64,000 nt of DNA from Chryseobacterium sp. JAH (GTDB taxonomy: Bacteria; Bacteroidota; Bacteroidia; Flavobacteriales; Weeksellaceae), in NCBI RefSeq assembly GCF_001507335.1, contig NZ_LMAH01000002.1:124001-188000 (forward strand), written 5' to 3'. Below the pieces are notes generated by a model that had not been told where the DNA came from, made no database searches, and saw only the letters and a program-made list of their open reading frames with translations. Numbering within the stretch: the first letter of the stretch is position 1; each line of letters opens with the position of its first letter. This document shows positions 28,461 to 37,637 of the stretch, piece by piece. The position numbers and the translations under genes were made by a program.

Positions 28461-29483
28461 TTAATTTTCTCTAGATTCTAAATACTTCTGCCAATCCCAT
28501 ACCGTTTTTAATGTTTCTTCCAAAGTAGTTTCAGATTTCCAATTCAGTTCCATTTCTGCTTTATCTGCGTTGGCGTAAGCAATTGTGATATCCCCTTCTC
28601 TCCTATCGCAAATCTGATATGGAACAACAACATTATTAGCCTTTTCGAAAGCCTGCACAACCTCTAGAACCGAAGAACCTTTTCCAGTGCCCAAATTGTA
28701 AATATCGATCACCGTTTCATCAGAATTTTTATTGATTAAGTTTTTCAGAGCAGCAACGTGAGCTTTTGCCAAATCTACAACATAAATATAATCACGGATT
28801 GCTGTACCGTCTTCAGTCTGATAATCATTTCCCCAAACGCTTAGTTTCTCACGAATTCCCGCAGCAGTCTGCATCACATAAGATACAAGATTGTAAGGAA
28901 CTCCGATTGGTAATTCTCCCAATAATGCTGATGGATGAGCTCCGATTGGATTAAAGTATCTCAACAATGAGATTTTACTTTTATAAACTTTAGCAAAATC
29001 TTTTAAGATTTCTTCGCCCATCTGTTTTGTTTTTCCGTAAACGCTTTCCGGCATTTTCAACGGAGTATTTTCGTCGATTGGCATTTCGTCAGCTTGTCCG
29101 TAAACGGTACAAGATGAACTGAAAATAAAGTTTGAAATATTTCTTTCTTTAAACTCCTGAAGAACATTGATTACTGAAAACAAATTATTTTCATAATAAT
29201 CAACCGGTTTTTTCTGGCTCTCACCCACTGCTTTGAAAGCAGCAAAATTGATACAGCCTTCAATATTATGTGCATCAAAAACCTGATGCAAGAGTTCTTT
29301 TCTTTTTAAATCGAAAGGATAAAAAATAGGTCGCTTACCTGTAATCTCCTCAATATTATTTAAAATAAATTTCTCCGAATTGGATAAGTCATCCACAATA
29401 ACAACCTCAAAGTTATTATTGATCAGTTCTACCACGGTGTGAGAACCGATGTATCCAAGTCCGCCTGTTACAAGTATTGCCAT
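28461..29483 (-). CDS. galE: UDP-glucose 4-epimerase GalE
   Basis: Extended short-chain dehydrogenase that interconverts UDP-glucose and UDP-galactose with tightly bound NAD. The 340 residues have GGLGYIGSHTVVELI (Rossmann), DDLSNSEKF, NFAAFKAVGES, SSSCTVYGQ (catalytic Ser), SVYGKTKQMGE (YxxxK) and RYFNPIGAHPSALLGE, with a C-terminal CDRREGDITIAYANADKAE substrate loop. Length and motifs fit true GalE. It lies between the cytidylyltransferase and a small membrane protein in one direction. Confidence 0.94.
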   Translation of the reverse strand: MAILVTGGLGYIGSHTVVELINNNFEVVIVDDLSNSEKFILNNIEEITGKRPIFYPFDLKRKELLHQVFDAHNIEGCINFAAFKAVGESQKKPVDYYENNLFSVINVLQEFKERNISNFIFSSSCTVYGQADEMPIDENTPLKMPESVYGKTKQMGEEILKDFAKVYKSKISLLRYFNPIGAHPSALLGELPIGVPYNLVSYVMQTAAGIREKLSVWGNDYQTEDGTAIRDYIYVVDLAKAHVAALKNLINKNSDETVIDIYNLGTGKGSSVLEVVQAFEKANNVVVPYQICDRREGDITIAYANADKAEMELNWKSETTLEETLKTVWDWQKYLESREN

Positions 29484-29522
29484 TTTTTTATAAGTAATAT
29501 TTAATTGGTAGTGTGTAATTTT

Positions 29523-29951
29523 TCATTCTTCCTTTTGTCCTATCTGATTTATTTCTAATTGAAAATAGTCAACTTTAGATTTGTACTTTATAATTAAAAA
29601 AAGTAAACCCAATAATACAAAATAAACAATTGGAGGCATAATATAATCAATTGAGTCACCTCCAAAACTTCCCTCAAGAATTGATTTAATAATACTGAAT
29701 GTGATTGTTGAAGAAATTAAAATCAATAATATTGAAAAAGTTAAAATTGATAATTTATTTTTCTTAATTAATAATATGAAAGATAGAGCTGAAAGCACTG
29801 TAATTATAAATATTATTAGTGAGTATAGATCAAAAACGGAATTAAGAACTACTCTATTATAAATCCCATATCCGAATGATATAAAAAAAATCACATTGAC
29901 TAAAAGAGCAAGCCAATAAACAAATTTATATCTGAAAACCTTTTTTTTCAT
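29523..29951 (-). CDS. Small membrane protein of unknown function
   Basis: A 142-residue protein with four hydrophobic segments (for example YWLALLVNVIFFISFGYGIY, SLIIFIITVLSALSFILLI, ISTFSILLILISSTITFSI and IVYFVLLGLLFLII). No motif is recognisable. Its start codon directly abuts the stop of the DegT gene (0-base gap), so it is translated in the same message. Base composition is more AT-rich than its neighbours, as is usual for membrane genes. Confidence 0.7.
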   Translation of the reverse strand: MKKKVFRYKFVYWLALLVNVIFFISFGYGIYNRVVLNSVFDLYSLIIFIITVLSALSFILLIKKNKLSILTFSILLILISSTITFSIIKSILEGSFGGDSIDYIMPPIVYFVLLGLLFLIIKYKSKVDYFQLEINQIGQKEE

Positions 29952-31079
29952 CTATTTTCCCATAAACTCCAACACAGCATCCGTAATATACTTCAACTGT
30001 TCTTCATCTAATTCTGTATGCATCGGAAGCGAAATCACCTGATCCAAAAGCTTGTCTGTGTTCACAAAATCTGCATCATTGCTTTCCTGATAATAGGCTT
30101 TCTGTTTTCTTAAAGCTACCGGATAATAAATCATTGCAGGAACTTCTTTTTCTGTTAAGAATTTCTGCAATTCGTTACGTTTTCCGTTTAAAATCCTTAA
30201 AGTATATTGATGAAAGACGTGCGTGGAATTTTCAGCTCTTTTTGGAGTCAGAATATTCTCGTTTCCTGCAAAAGCTTCGTCATAATAATCAGCTGCTTTT
30301 CTTCTTGCGTCGTTGTAAGAATCTAAATTTGGAAGTTTTTTTCTTAAAATGGCTGCTTGAATACTGTCTAATCTTGAGTTCACGCCTACTTCGTCGTGAT
30401 AATATCTTTCGTACATTCCGTGGTTGACGATTCCTCTTAAACGGTGAGCCAATTCGTCATTGTTGGTGAAGATTGCTCCACCATCACCATAACAACCTAA
30501 ATTTTTAGATGGAAAAAAAGAAGTAGTCCCTACGGTTGACATTGTTCCTGCATGTCGTACAGTTCCGTCTGAAAATGTAAACTGAGAACCAATAGCCTGT
30601 GCATTGTCTTCAATTACGAATAGATTATGTTCTTCAGCAATTTTTAAAATCTCCTCCATATTCGCACATTGTCCGAAAATATGAACCGGAATGATTGCCT
30701 TAGTTTTTGGAGTGATCGCTTTTCTAATCTGCTCAGTCGAGATTGTAAATGTATCGTAATCTACATCTACCAATACAGATTTTAATTTAAGCAAATGAAT
30801 CACTTCTACTGTCGCTGCAAAGGTAAAATCAGCAGTAATCACCTCATCGCCTTCCTGTAAATCTAACCCCATCAAAGCTATTTGCAAAGCATCTGTACCG
30901 TTTGCACAAGGAATAACGTGCTTTACATCAAGATAAGTTTCCATTTCGTTCTGGAATGATTTTACTTCAGGGCCGTTGATGAAAGCCGCAGAATCCAACA
31001 CATTAAGTACCGCATTATCTACATCATTTTTTATTTTGTAATACTGACTTTGCAAGTCAACCATCTGTATTTTTTTCAT
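29952..31079 (-). CDS. DegT/DnrJ/EryC1/StrS family PLP-dependent sugar aminotransferase
   Basis: Aminotransferase making amino-sugars on nucleotide-activated keto-sugars. The 375-residue chain has INGPEVKSFQNEMETYL, the CANGTDALQIALMGL cofactor loop, DFTFAATVEVIHLLK, PVHIFGQCANMEEIL, IEDNAQAIGSQ, and the FFPSKNLGCYGDGG segment holding the PLP lysine. MYERYYHDEVGVNSRLDSIQAAIL and KEVPAMIYYPVALRKQ bind substrate. It is the first gene of the four-gene minus-strand sugar group. The exact sugar product is not decidable. Confidence 0.9.
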   Translation of the reverse strand: MKKIQMVDLQSQYYKIKNDVDNAVLNVLDSAAFINGPEVKSFQNEMETYLDVKHVIPCANGTDALQIALMGLDLQEGDEVITADFTFAATVEVIHLLKLKSVLVDVDYDTFTISTEQIRKAITPKTKAIIPVHIFGQCANMEEILKIAEEHNLFVIEDNAQAIGSQFTFSDGTVRHAGTMSTVGTTSFFPSKNLGCYGDGGAIFTNNDELAHRLRGIVNHGMYERYYHDEVGVNSRLDSIQAAILRKKLPNLDSYNDARRKAADYYDEAFAGNENILTPKRAENSTHVFHQYTLRILNGKRNELQKFLTEKEVPAMIYYPVALRKQKAYYQESNDADFVNTDKLLDQVISLPMHTELDEEQLKYITDAVLEFMGK

Positions 31080-31182
31080 ACTTCAATTTATTTTTCTAAG
31101 TTAAATGAAATCACTTTACTATTATTATTCTTTAACACAAATGTTGCGCAGCGATTTCACTAACAAATATTTTCGTAAAAAT

Positions 31183-31200
31183 AAGGATTTTAAAATCCTT
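31183..31200. repeat. 18-bp perfect palindrome in a divergent promoter region
   Basis: AAGGATTTTAAAATCCTT lies between the divergent starts of the DegT aminotransferase and the secreted protease, 46 bases before the latter. It could be an operator or a weak hairpin; there is no T-run typical of a terminator on either side. Confidence 0.5.
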
Positions 31201-31246
31201 TCAAAAATTTTATTGAATTTGTTTTATCTTTATCCAAAATAAATAG

Positions 31247-32851
31247 ATGAAAAAAATTTTATTATTTTGTTTTTTAGCAGGTTACAGTTTATCACAGGCT
31301 CAGAGCGAATTGGTTTTTGTATATTTTAATGACAAGCCCAACAAAGCAACATTTTATGCAAATCCATTATCAGAATTAACTCAAAAATCACTTAACAGGC
31401 GAACATCTTTAGGAATTCCTCTCAATGACCAGGATGCTCCTATCGAGCCATCTTTTATTCAAAATTTACAGAACTTAGGATTTACCATCATTGACTCTTC
31501 AAAATGGTTGAATGGTGTCGCTCTTACGGCCAATCAGGCTCAGGTCAATTTAATAAAAGCTCAATCTTTCGTGCAGTCAGTAGAAAGTTTTGCAAAAAAC
31601 TCTTCGTTAGTTTTAAAAACTGAAACGGTCAATAAGTGGAAAAGTTTTGAACACGCTCAAAAAAATTTAACAGTCTTTAATTACGGTTCAGGATTAGACC
31701 AGATTGATCAGATTAACCTGAAGCCACTTCACCTAGCCGGATTTACTGGAACAGGCGTTACAATCGCCGTCATCGATACAGGTTTCCCTACCGTCAATAC
31801 AGGTTCTGCCTTTTCAAGATTATGGACAAATAACAGCATTAAAGGAGGCTACGATTTCGTCACCAAAACGACCAATATTTATGATACGACTTTAAACGCA
31901 CACGGAACTGTGGTTTTAGGTGCAATCGGTGGATATATACAAAACACCTTTGTAGGTTCTGCCCCTGATTCCGACTTTTACTTATATCGAAGTGAAAACG
32001 CTGCAGCAGAAGTTCCTGAAGAAGAATTATATTGGATTGAGGCTGCTGAGGAAGCCGACAGAAAAGGTGTTGATTTGATTACAACCTCTTTAGGTTACTC
32101 CACATTTGATGATCCGAAATATAGCTATACCTACGCCAACATGAACGGTACGACCTCTTTCATCGCACGAGGAAGCCAGATTGCAGTGAGTAAAGGAATC
32201 TTTGTTTTAGTAGCTGCAGGAAATTCGGGAGCGCAAACCTGGCATTACATTACTACTCCAGCAGATAACGCGCAGGTTTTTACCATCGGTTCTGTGGATT
32301 CTGCAGGAATCTCTTCGACCTTTTCTTCATTTGGACCTAATTCATCTGGAGCCGTAAAACCAGATGCGAGTGCAAGAGGAACTGCGTCTACAACAGTTAA
32401 TAACAATATTACCACAACTGTTTCGGGAACATCAATTGCCACACCAATTGCAGCAGGCGGAGTTGCATGTTTGATACAAGCTTTTCCGAGCATGAATAGA
32501 AATACGATGCGAACACAACTAAGACAGACAGCATCACTCTTCCCAAACCATACCGATCAAATGGGCTATGGAATTTTAAATTTTGGAAGTTTATATAATT
32601 CGGTTTTGAATACTTCAGAATTGGTGAAAAGAGAAAAGATTTCAATTTTTCCCAATCCTGTACAATCTATTTTGAATATTGCCACTGAAGGAGAAGTTTT
32701 GTCTCTTGAAGTCTATGATAATCTCGGAAGATTGGTTTTAAAATCAAAAAATCAAAAATCTATTAATGTTCAGGATTTTTCTCATGGAACCTATTATCTG
32801 AAAATTCAGGTTAAGGATAGGGTTTATTATGAGAAATTTCTGAAAGATTAA
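31247..32851 (+). CDS. Secreted S8 (subtilisin-like) serine peptidase with T9SS sorting domain
   Basis: A 534-residue exported protease. Signal peptide residues 1-18 (MKKILLFCFLAGYSLSQA). A propeptide follows (to about residue 160). The catalytic triad is in view: Asp in VTIAVIDTGFPTVN, His in NAHGTVVLGAIGG, and Ser in VSGTSIATPIAAGGVA, with the oxyanion Asn in VLVAAGNSGAQT. From about 462 a type IX C-terminal sorting domain reads ISIFPNPVQSILNI, then VYDNLGRLVLKS and FSHGTYYLKIQVKD. It is expected to be released or surface-anchored by the T9SS. A terminator follows. Confidence 0.94.
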   Translation: MKKILLFCFLAGYSLSQAQSELVFVYFNDKPNKATFYANPLSELTQKSLNRRTSLGIPLNDQDAPIEPSFIQNLQNLGFTIIDSSKWLNGVALTANQAQVNLIKAQSFVQSVESFAKNSSLVLKTETVNKWKSFEHAQKNLTVFNYGSGLDQIDQINLKPLHLAGFTGTGVTIAVIDTGFPTVNTGSAFSRLWTNNSIKGGYDFVTKTTNIYDTTLNAHGTVVLGAIGGYIQNTFVGSAPDSDFYLYRSENAAAEVPEEELYWIEAAEEADRKGVDLITTSLGYSTFDDPKYSYTYANMNGTTSFIARGSQIAVSKGIFVLVAAGNSGAQTWHYITTPADNAQVFTIGSVDSAGISSTFSSFGPNSSGAVKPDASARGTASTTVNNNITTTVSGTSIATPIAAGGVACLIQAFPSMNRNTMRTQLRQTASLFPNHTDQMGYGILNFGSLYNSVLNTSELVKREKISIFPNPVQSILNIATEGEVLSLEVYDNLGRLVLKSKNQKSINVQDFSHGTYYLKIQVKDRVYYEKFLKD

Positions 32852-32854
32852 ATA

Positions 32855-32885
32855 AAAAAAGCCTTCCGATTTGGAGGGCTTTTTT
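32855..32885. terminator. Intrinsic terminator
   Basis: Stem AAAAAAGCCTTCC / GGAGGGCTTTTTT (one G-U) with a 5-base loop and T-run, between the convergent protease and ppc genes; works in both directions. Confidence 0.88.
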
Positions 32886-32908
32886 ATTTCAAGTTTTAAG
32901 TAAATAAT

Positions 32909-35443
32909 TTACGCAGAATTTCTACTTGCATTAATATTACCAAACAGCGATCTTGTCACCAGCTTTTCATACGCAGCTTTATTACCTTCGCCTTTCTGAA
33001 TTTTCATCAAAGCATACTGTTGAATACTCAATAGCGGAAGCACTATTTTCTCACGGATTTTTACAGACTTTCTTGATAACGGATCTTCTTCCTGCAGCAT
33101 TTTAAAACCTGTAAGTTCAAGCATGATATCTTTTGAAAGATTGTATTCGCTGAAAAGTACATTCCAGAATTCACCGAATTTAGGGTTGTCTTTAATATAA
33201 TAAGTCAAAGGGAAATATGACTTGTTCATGCTCATCATCGAGTTCAAAACTAAAGTTTTAAAGAAATCTGAACCTTTATATAATTCTCTTACTTCATCAA
33301 ACCTACCGTCTTCTTTCAACTGCTGCATCGCAAAACCAAATCCGAAGAAACCAGGAACATTCTGTTTCAACTGCGACCATGATCCCACAAACGGAATGGC
33401 TCTCAAATCTTCAAATTTCAATTCGTTTCCGCCACCACGTTTCGAAGGTCGACTTCCGATATTGGTTTTCCCGTAATATTCGAGCGTACTCATCTCCTGA
33501 AGATAAGGTACAAACATAGGATGCGCCTTTAAATCTGAATATTTTTTATAACTGATATTCGCCAATTCAAGAATTAGCGCTCTTTCTTTTTCCGTTAAAT
33601 CTTTTTTAGAATTTTTAAAGACGTCATTCTCAACTCCGGCAGTCAACAACTGTTCAAAATTATATTTTGCCTGCTCCTTGTTTCCGAAAATACTGGTAAT
33701 CGTCTGCCCCTGAATCGTCAATTCAATTTTATTATTGGCAATTGTCTTTCCTTGCGATGCATAGAAATCATGTGTTTTTCCTCCACCTCTAGCCGGCGGA
33801 CCACCTCTACCGTCAAAAAAGACTACTTTAATACCATTTTCTTCTGACAATTTGGTAAGAACTTCTTTCGCTTTGTAAATTTCCCAGTTAGCCTTCAGAT
33901 AGCCACCATCCTTTGTTCCGTCAGAGAAACCAAGCATGATTGTCTGTTGATTTCCTCTTCGCTCCAAGTGCTGTTGATAAACAGGATTTTCATACAAATC
34001 TCTCATTACACTTTCAGCGTTATCAAGACCTTCCATCGTTTCAAAAAGCGGAACGATATCCATATTTATTTCTTCATCTTTATAACCTGTAATTTTGAAA
34101 AATGCATACACATTCATTACATCTTTTACAGCGTCAGAATTTGAAATAATATATCGGTTCATCCCACGATCTCCATTCACAAATTGTATCTCTTTCACCT
34201 GATTGACATTGATTAAGGTATCCTTTACAATATCTTCAAAATCGTCAACATTTATTTTTTCTGATAAATGAATAAGCTGATTAAATTTTTCATCATTGCT
34301 AACTTCAGCTTCACCAAATTTAGCTTTGTAGACATCATCAATTACCTGCTGATGGATTCTGCTGTCTTGTCTGATATCTAAAGTCGCAAAGTGAGTTCCA
34401 AATATTTTCACACGATCTTTGAAGTTTTCAAGTAGATCTAAGAACAAAGAATTATGCTCCTCAACCAATATCTTTTCTGCTTCATCTAATCTTTTCAGAA
34501 TATCTTGGGCGGTGATTCTTTCGTTTCTAAAGATTGCAGTATATAATTCAGCGCTCAGCTGTCCCAAAACTTCTGAAACACCTCTAAAGCTCAATCTTCT
34601 TCTTACATCTTTTAAATTACCATAATACGATTTTAAAATAGCAGAGCGCAGTTCTTCAGAAACTCTTTTCGTAACATCTGCCGTCACAAAAGGATTTCCA
34701 TCTCTATCTCCTCCCGGCCAGAAACCAAGCTGAATCAAATCTTCATGCAAATGAAAATGTCCGTTACCGAAAGTTTTTTTGATTTTGGTAAAAAGTTCTC
34801 CAATCGTATCATAATATACATATCTTAAATAGTGAATAATACTTAAAGCTTCATCAATCGGAGTGGGTTTTTCTTTATTAACAAAAGGTGTTTTGCCCAG
34901 CTGCTGCAAAAGCATATCAATACTGGTAATCGAATCGTCAGTGATTGATTTTCTCAAATCATGGAGAATTCGCTGAACCGAACTCGGATAAAACTGAGTC
35001 GGGTGAGCTGTAAAAACTACCTTAACTGTAAAATCTCTTAACTTCTCACGTACTTTTTCAAGCTTATGATCCTGCTGAGAACGCTCGAAAAGATTGGTCA
35101 CCGTTCCGCTGTCACTTTCAGAATGTAAATTGGGAAAAGCCGCATCTTCGATACTGTCAAACAATACCACCTGTCTTTCTATGTATTGAATGATTTTAAA
35201 AAGTAATTCAAGTTTCTGATCTTCAGTCTGTAAATCTGTATGATTGGCAAAGAATTCTTCTACAATCTGTTCAGGATTCTTCCCTGCCTGATAACCTTCT
35301 TTGCTTTCTTCATAAAGAAAAGGAAGAAGCATTCCGATATTGGTCATTTTATCATAAGGCAGGCTCATAAATAATGAATTGTAGATCTGGAATTTATTTT
35401 CTACAATCTGCCTGAATTTTTCTGCGCGCTGGTCGTGTCTCAT
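32909..35443 (-). CDS. ppc: Phosphoenolpyruvate carboxylase
   Basis: Carboxylates PEP to oxaloacetate, refilling the TCA cycle. At 844 residues it is a slightly short bacterial enzyme. The catalytic His block FTAHPTQFYPSSVQ, the GGDRDGNPFVT loop, the FFDGRGGPPARGGG glycine loop and a region with MLGFSDGTKDGGYLKAN (the phosphate-binding SDS/GTKD motif) are clear. The very C-terminus is RSLFGNINASRNSA; the last residues in classical enzymes are NTG and are important for activity, so NSA here is a lineage variant. It is a single gene with divergent transcription from the 35600 gene. Confidence 0.95.
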   Translation of the reverse strand: MRHDQRAEKFRQIVENKFQIYNSLFMSLPYDKMTNIGMLLPFLYEESKEGYQAGKNPEQIVEEFFANHTDLQTEDQKLELLFKIIQYIERQVVLFDSIEDAAFPNLHSESDSGTVTNLFERSQQDHKLEKVREKLRDFTVKVVFTAHPTQFYPSSVQRILHDLRKSITDDSITSIDMLLQQLGKTPFVNKEKPTPIDEALSIIHYLRYVYYDTIGELFTKIKKTFGNGHFHLHEDLIQLGFWPGGDRDGNPFVTADVTKRVSEELRSAILKSYYGNLKDVRRRLSFRGVSEVLGQLSAELYTAIFRNERITAQDILKRLDEAEKILVEEHNSLFLDLLENFKDRVKIFGTHFATLDIRQDSRIHQQVIDDVYKAKFGEAEVSNDEKFNQLIHLSEKINVDDFEDIVKDTLINVNQVKEIQFVNGDRGMNRYIISNSDAVKDVMNVYAFFKITGYKDEEINMDIVPLFETMEGLDNAESVMRDLYENPVYQQHLERRGNQQTIMLGFSDGTKDGGYLKANWEIYKAKEVLTKLSEENGIKVVFFDGRGGPPARGGGKTHDFYASQGKTIANNKIELTIQGQTITSIFGNKEQAKYNFEQLLTAGVENDVFKNSKKDLTEKERALILELANISYKKYSDLKAHPMFVPYLQEMSTLEYYGKTNIGSRPSKRGGGNELKFEDLRAIPFVGSWSQLKQNVPGFFGFGFAMQQLKEDGRFDEVRELYKGSDFFKTLVLNSMMSMNKSYFPLTYYIKDNPKFGEFWNVLFSEYNLSKDIMLELTGFKMLQEEDPLSRKSVKIREKIVLPLLSIQQYALMKIQKGEGNKAAYEKLVTRSLFGNINASRNSA

Positions 35444-35599
35444 ACAACAAATGTAGTAGATTTTAAATTTAATTGCGAGAGATTAAGTTTAAAAAAGTAT
35501 GAAATTTTGATTTATTTAACAAAACAATTTTGTTATAAATACGTTCTTTCAAATAATTAAGCTTATTTTTATCTAATTAATGGCATACAATCACGTATT

Positions 35600-35857
35600 A
35601 TGAATGAGAAACCCTTAAAAGAGCAAAGCATTGATGAGTTGTATCGTAATGAAGAAAAAACCAGTAGGGATTTTATAAGAAATTCAATTTTAATGATTTG
35701 TATTGTCGGAATTTCCATATTCATCACTTCAGAAAAAGGTGTAGGCTTTTTCACTTTCTTTCCTGTATTTTTCAGTTACTCTATTTTGTCGTGTTATTTT
35801 AGATTAAAAGAAATCAGAAAAGAAATCAGATCAAGAATATTACATTTAAAAGGCTAA
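35600..35857 (+). CDS. 2-TM miniprotein (paralogue of 36370 and 36838)
   Basis: An 85-residue protein: a charged N-terminal helix (KEQSIDELYRNEEKTSRDF), two hydrophobic helices separated by a short loop with TSEKGVGF, and a basic tail LKEIRKEIRSRIL. The plan, length and the K.EIR.R end are shared with the proteins at 36370 and 36838. Flavobacterial relatives are sometimes called 'redox-active disulfide protein 2', but there is no CxxC here, so that name is not supported. Function unknown. Confidence 0.7.
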   Translation: MNEKPLKEQSIDELYRNEEKTSRDFIRNSILMICIVGISIFITSEKGVGFFTFFPVFFSYSILSCYFRLKEIRKEIRSRILHLKG

Positions 35858-35945
35858 CCCAACTATTTTTTTTCAACATCTAGGGAATTCCGCTTCGGTC
35901 TTAAACATATTTTCTGTATTTTTGCTCAGCCAAAACAAGATATTT

Positions 35946-36359
35946 ATGTTTAAGAAAATACTGACCCTATTTTCAATTATCAGTCTTCTCATTTCCTGCA
36001 AAGAAGAATGCTACACCAACCCGGAACCTGTTGTTTTTGAATTTATAAATTCTCAGGGTGAAAACCTGATACAAAATGGTTCTCTACCCACATTTGCCAT
36101 TCAGGAAGAGCCAGTAAATGGAATATCAACAGGAGTTGAGCTTACAAAAACCGCAGATTTCAAAATCAAATTAGAAGGCGTGGGATCCTTCAGTGGTACC
36201 AAAAAATATCGATTCTTTTCAACGATAAAATTATTTAATTTTTCCATACGTTCATCTGCAGTAACAACAGAATGCGAAGGTTTCAAAATCGACCAGATAG
36301 AGTTTGATAGCATCAGCTCCACTAAAGAAATTAACTATTATAAAATTATTTTAGATTAA
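35946..36359 (+). CDS. Lipoprotein of unknown function
   Basis: A 137-residue lipoprotein; ATG at 35946 begins the signal MFKKILTLFSIISLLISC with lipobox cysteine. The rest contains beta-strand-rich text such as PVVFEFINSQGENLIQNG and a Cys pair (ECYTNPEP and TTECEGFKI). I do not recognise the family. A -7 box TATTTTTG lies 21 bases upstream (35917-35924). The next gene starts 10 bases after its stop. Confidence 0.72.
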   Translation: MFKKILTLFSIISLLISCKEECYTNPEPVVFEFINSQGENLIQNGSLPTFAIQEEPVNGISTGVELTKTADFKIKLEGVGSFSGTKKYRFFSTIKLFNFSIRSSAVTTECEGFKIDQIEFDSISSTKEINYYKIILD

Positions 36360-36369
36360 AAATACGATC

Positions 36370-36627
36370 ATGAAAAAAAATAGTTTGTCTGATCTCGGCT
36401 CAGAACAATTGGTAACAAAAAAGAAATCCATTACAAACGCAATCTTTGGGTTCGGCACAGTGTTGCTGCTTTCGTTTTTGATATTGCTCTATTTTGCCAT
36501 CGCAAATAAAAACTTTAAGCTAATTCCCATTGGTGTTGGATGTCTTCTAACACTAATTCCTCTATTCATAGCACGAAATCAGGTAAATACAGAAATAAAA
36601 TCAAGAGAATCTGAATATGTTAAGTAA
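36370..36627 (+). CDS. 2-TM miniprotein (paralogue of 35600 and 36838)
   Basis: An 85-residue protein with an N-terminal SDLGSEQLVTKKKSIT helix, two membrane helices (GFGTVLLLSFLILLYFAI and LIPIGVGCLLTLIPLF) and a charged end NQVNTEIKSRESEYV. It shares the LSD..S..L start with the 36838 protein and the .EI.SR end with both others. It is probably co-transcribed with the lipoprotein 10 bases upstream. Confidence 0.68.
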   Translation: MKKNSLSDLGSEQLVTKKKSITNAIFGFGTVLLLSFLILLYFAIANKNFKLIPIGVGCLLTLIPLFIARNQVNTEIKSRESEYVK

Positions 36628-36783
36628 TAAGAGGACAATGATACTATCCAATATTCTGAAAGAATCTTTAAAACTCTTTTTTATTTGAATTTATTAGCCA
36701 GTAACCAGCTCAATATAAACAATTCATTAACAGTCCGTTACACAACAAACAAATTATTTTAATCATCCAGAAGGGAATTTTAC

Positions 36784-36815
36784 TTGACTGATAATGCTAT
36801 TTTTATTTAATTTTG
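36784..36815 (+). promoter_or_regulatory. Predicted promoter (TTG-N21-TAATTTTG)
   Basis: A TTG at 36784-36786 and TAATTTTG at 36808-36815 are separated by 21 bases, within the 17-23 window of the Bacteroidota sigma factor consensus. The start codon of the 36838 gene is 22 bases downstream. Confidence 0.6.
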
Positions 36816-36837
36816 TCCTTTAAACCAAATTTACAAT

Positions 36838-37119
36838 ATGCAAAAGAAAATACTTTCAGATCAAAGTCTTGAAGAATTGAAACGTACTGAAAAAAAGTAT
36901 AAATCAATTATCAAATTCCATATTATTTCTTTTATCATACTTATTGGGATTGCTGTTTACATGACTCTTGAGAATGATATTAGTATGTATACTGCTTTAC
37001 CACTTTTATTTACTCCTATCTACATTTATTCGCTTTTAAACTTGAAAAAAGTAAAGGATGAAATCAGAGTAAGAACTGCTCACATTTTTCTTCAAAAAAG
37101 AATGCAGGAAGGTAAATAA
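36838..37119 (+). CDS. 2-TM miniprotein (paralogue of 35600 and 36370)
   Basis: A 93-residue protein: LSDQSLEELKRTEKKYKSI helix, two membrane helices (HIISFIILIGIAVYMTL and MYTALPLLFTPIYIYSLL), and a charged tail LKKVKDEIRVRTAHIF. It matches the 35600 protein along its length (QS..EL.R.E.K; K..K.EIR.R). Unlike the others it has a clear own promoter. Function unknown. Confidence 0.7.
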   Translation: MQKKILSDQSLEELKRTEKKYKSIIKFHIISFIILIGIAVYMTLENDISMYTALPLLFTPIYIYSLLNLKKVKDEIRVRTAHIFLQKRMQEGK

Positions 37120-37137
37120 ATATTAAGAATAAATCGT

Positions 37138-37543
37138 GTGAATAAAAATTTTGGCTTACTGTTTCATTTTTTATTTGCCGTGGTTAATTTTGCAATCGGT
37201 ATCTACTTTCTAAAAACTGTTGTTTTTTTTTCTTTTATTTTTTTCATTGCTACAGTAATTCATATCTGGTTTCTGTACAAAGAATATGATTTACGAAATC
37301 ATCTGCTAGTTAACGAAAATTCACCGAGATTAGAAGAAGAACTAGAAGTTAAAAATTCTAAGTCTATCTCCTCTGTTATTATATTAACGTACTTTCTATT
37401 TTAAAGGTGAAAGAATTGAAACCGCAATTGATGATCTTGACATTACTGATGTTGAATTAAGTCAATACCTGAAATTATATCGTGAATATTTCATTAACGA
37501 GATTCAGAATCATATTGACATATTAGACAAAACAAACCCATAG
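37138..37543 (+). pseudogene. Membrane protein gene with an apparent frameshift
   Basis: GTG at 37138 opens two hydrophobic helices (GLLFHFLFAVVNFAIGIYFL and VVFFSFIFFIATVIHIWFLY) followed by a charged section to EVKNSKSISSVI, then a stop at 37402. In the next frame (from 37388) the text resumes naturally: TFYFKGERIETAIDDLD and VELSQYLKLYREYFINEI, ending DILDKTNP and a stop at 37541. A one-base insertion around 37375-37400 would explain the break and the intact protein would be about 134 residues. Alternatively the two pieces are separate products. The family is unknown. Confidence 0.55.
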
Positions 37544-37608
37544 TTTTAATTAAACTCAATCATATACATTTTAAGATTTCATTAATCGATATTTCGTCTG
37601 TCATTTTG

Positions 37609-37616
37609 TAAATTTG
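37609..37616 (+). promoter_or_regulatory. Predicted -7 box for the alcohol dehydrogenase (TAAATTTG)
   Basis: Exact TAnnTTTG match 21 bases before the start at 37638. The -33 site is weak. Confidence 0.45.
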
Positions 37617-37637
37617 GTCTACAGTAAATTTATAACA

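Noticed and set aside
36838..37119. 'Redox-active disulfide protein 2' label for the miniproteins
   Set aside because: No CxxC or other cysteine pair is present in these sequences; the label is probably carried over from weak similarity.
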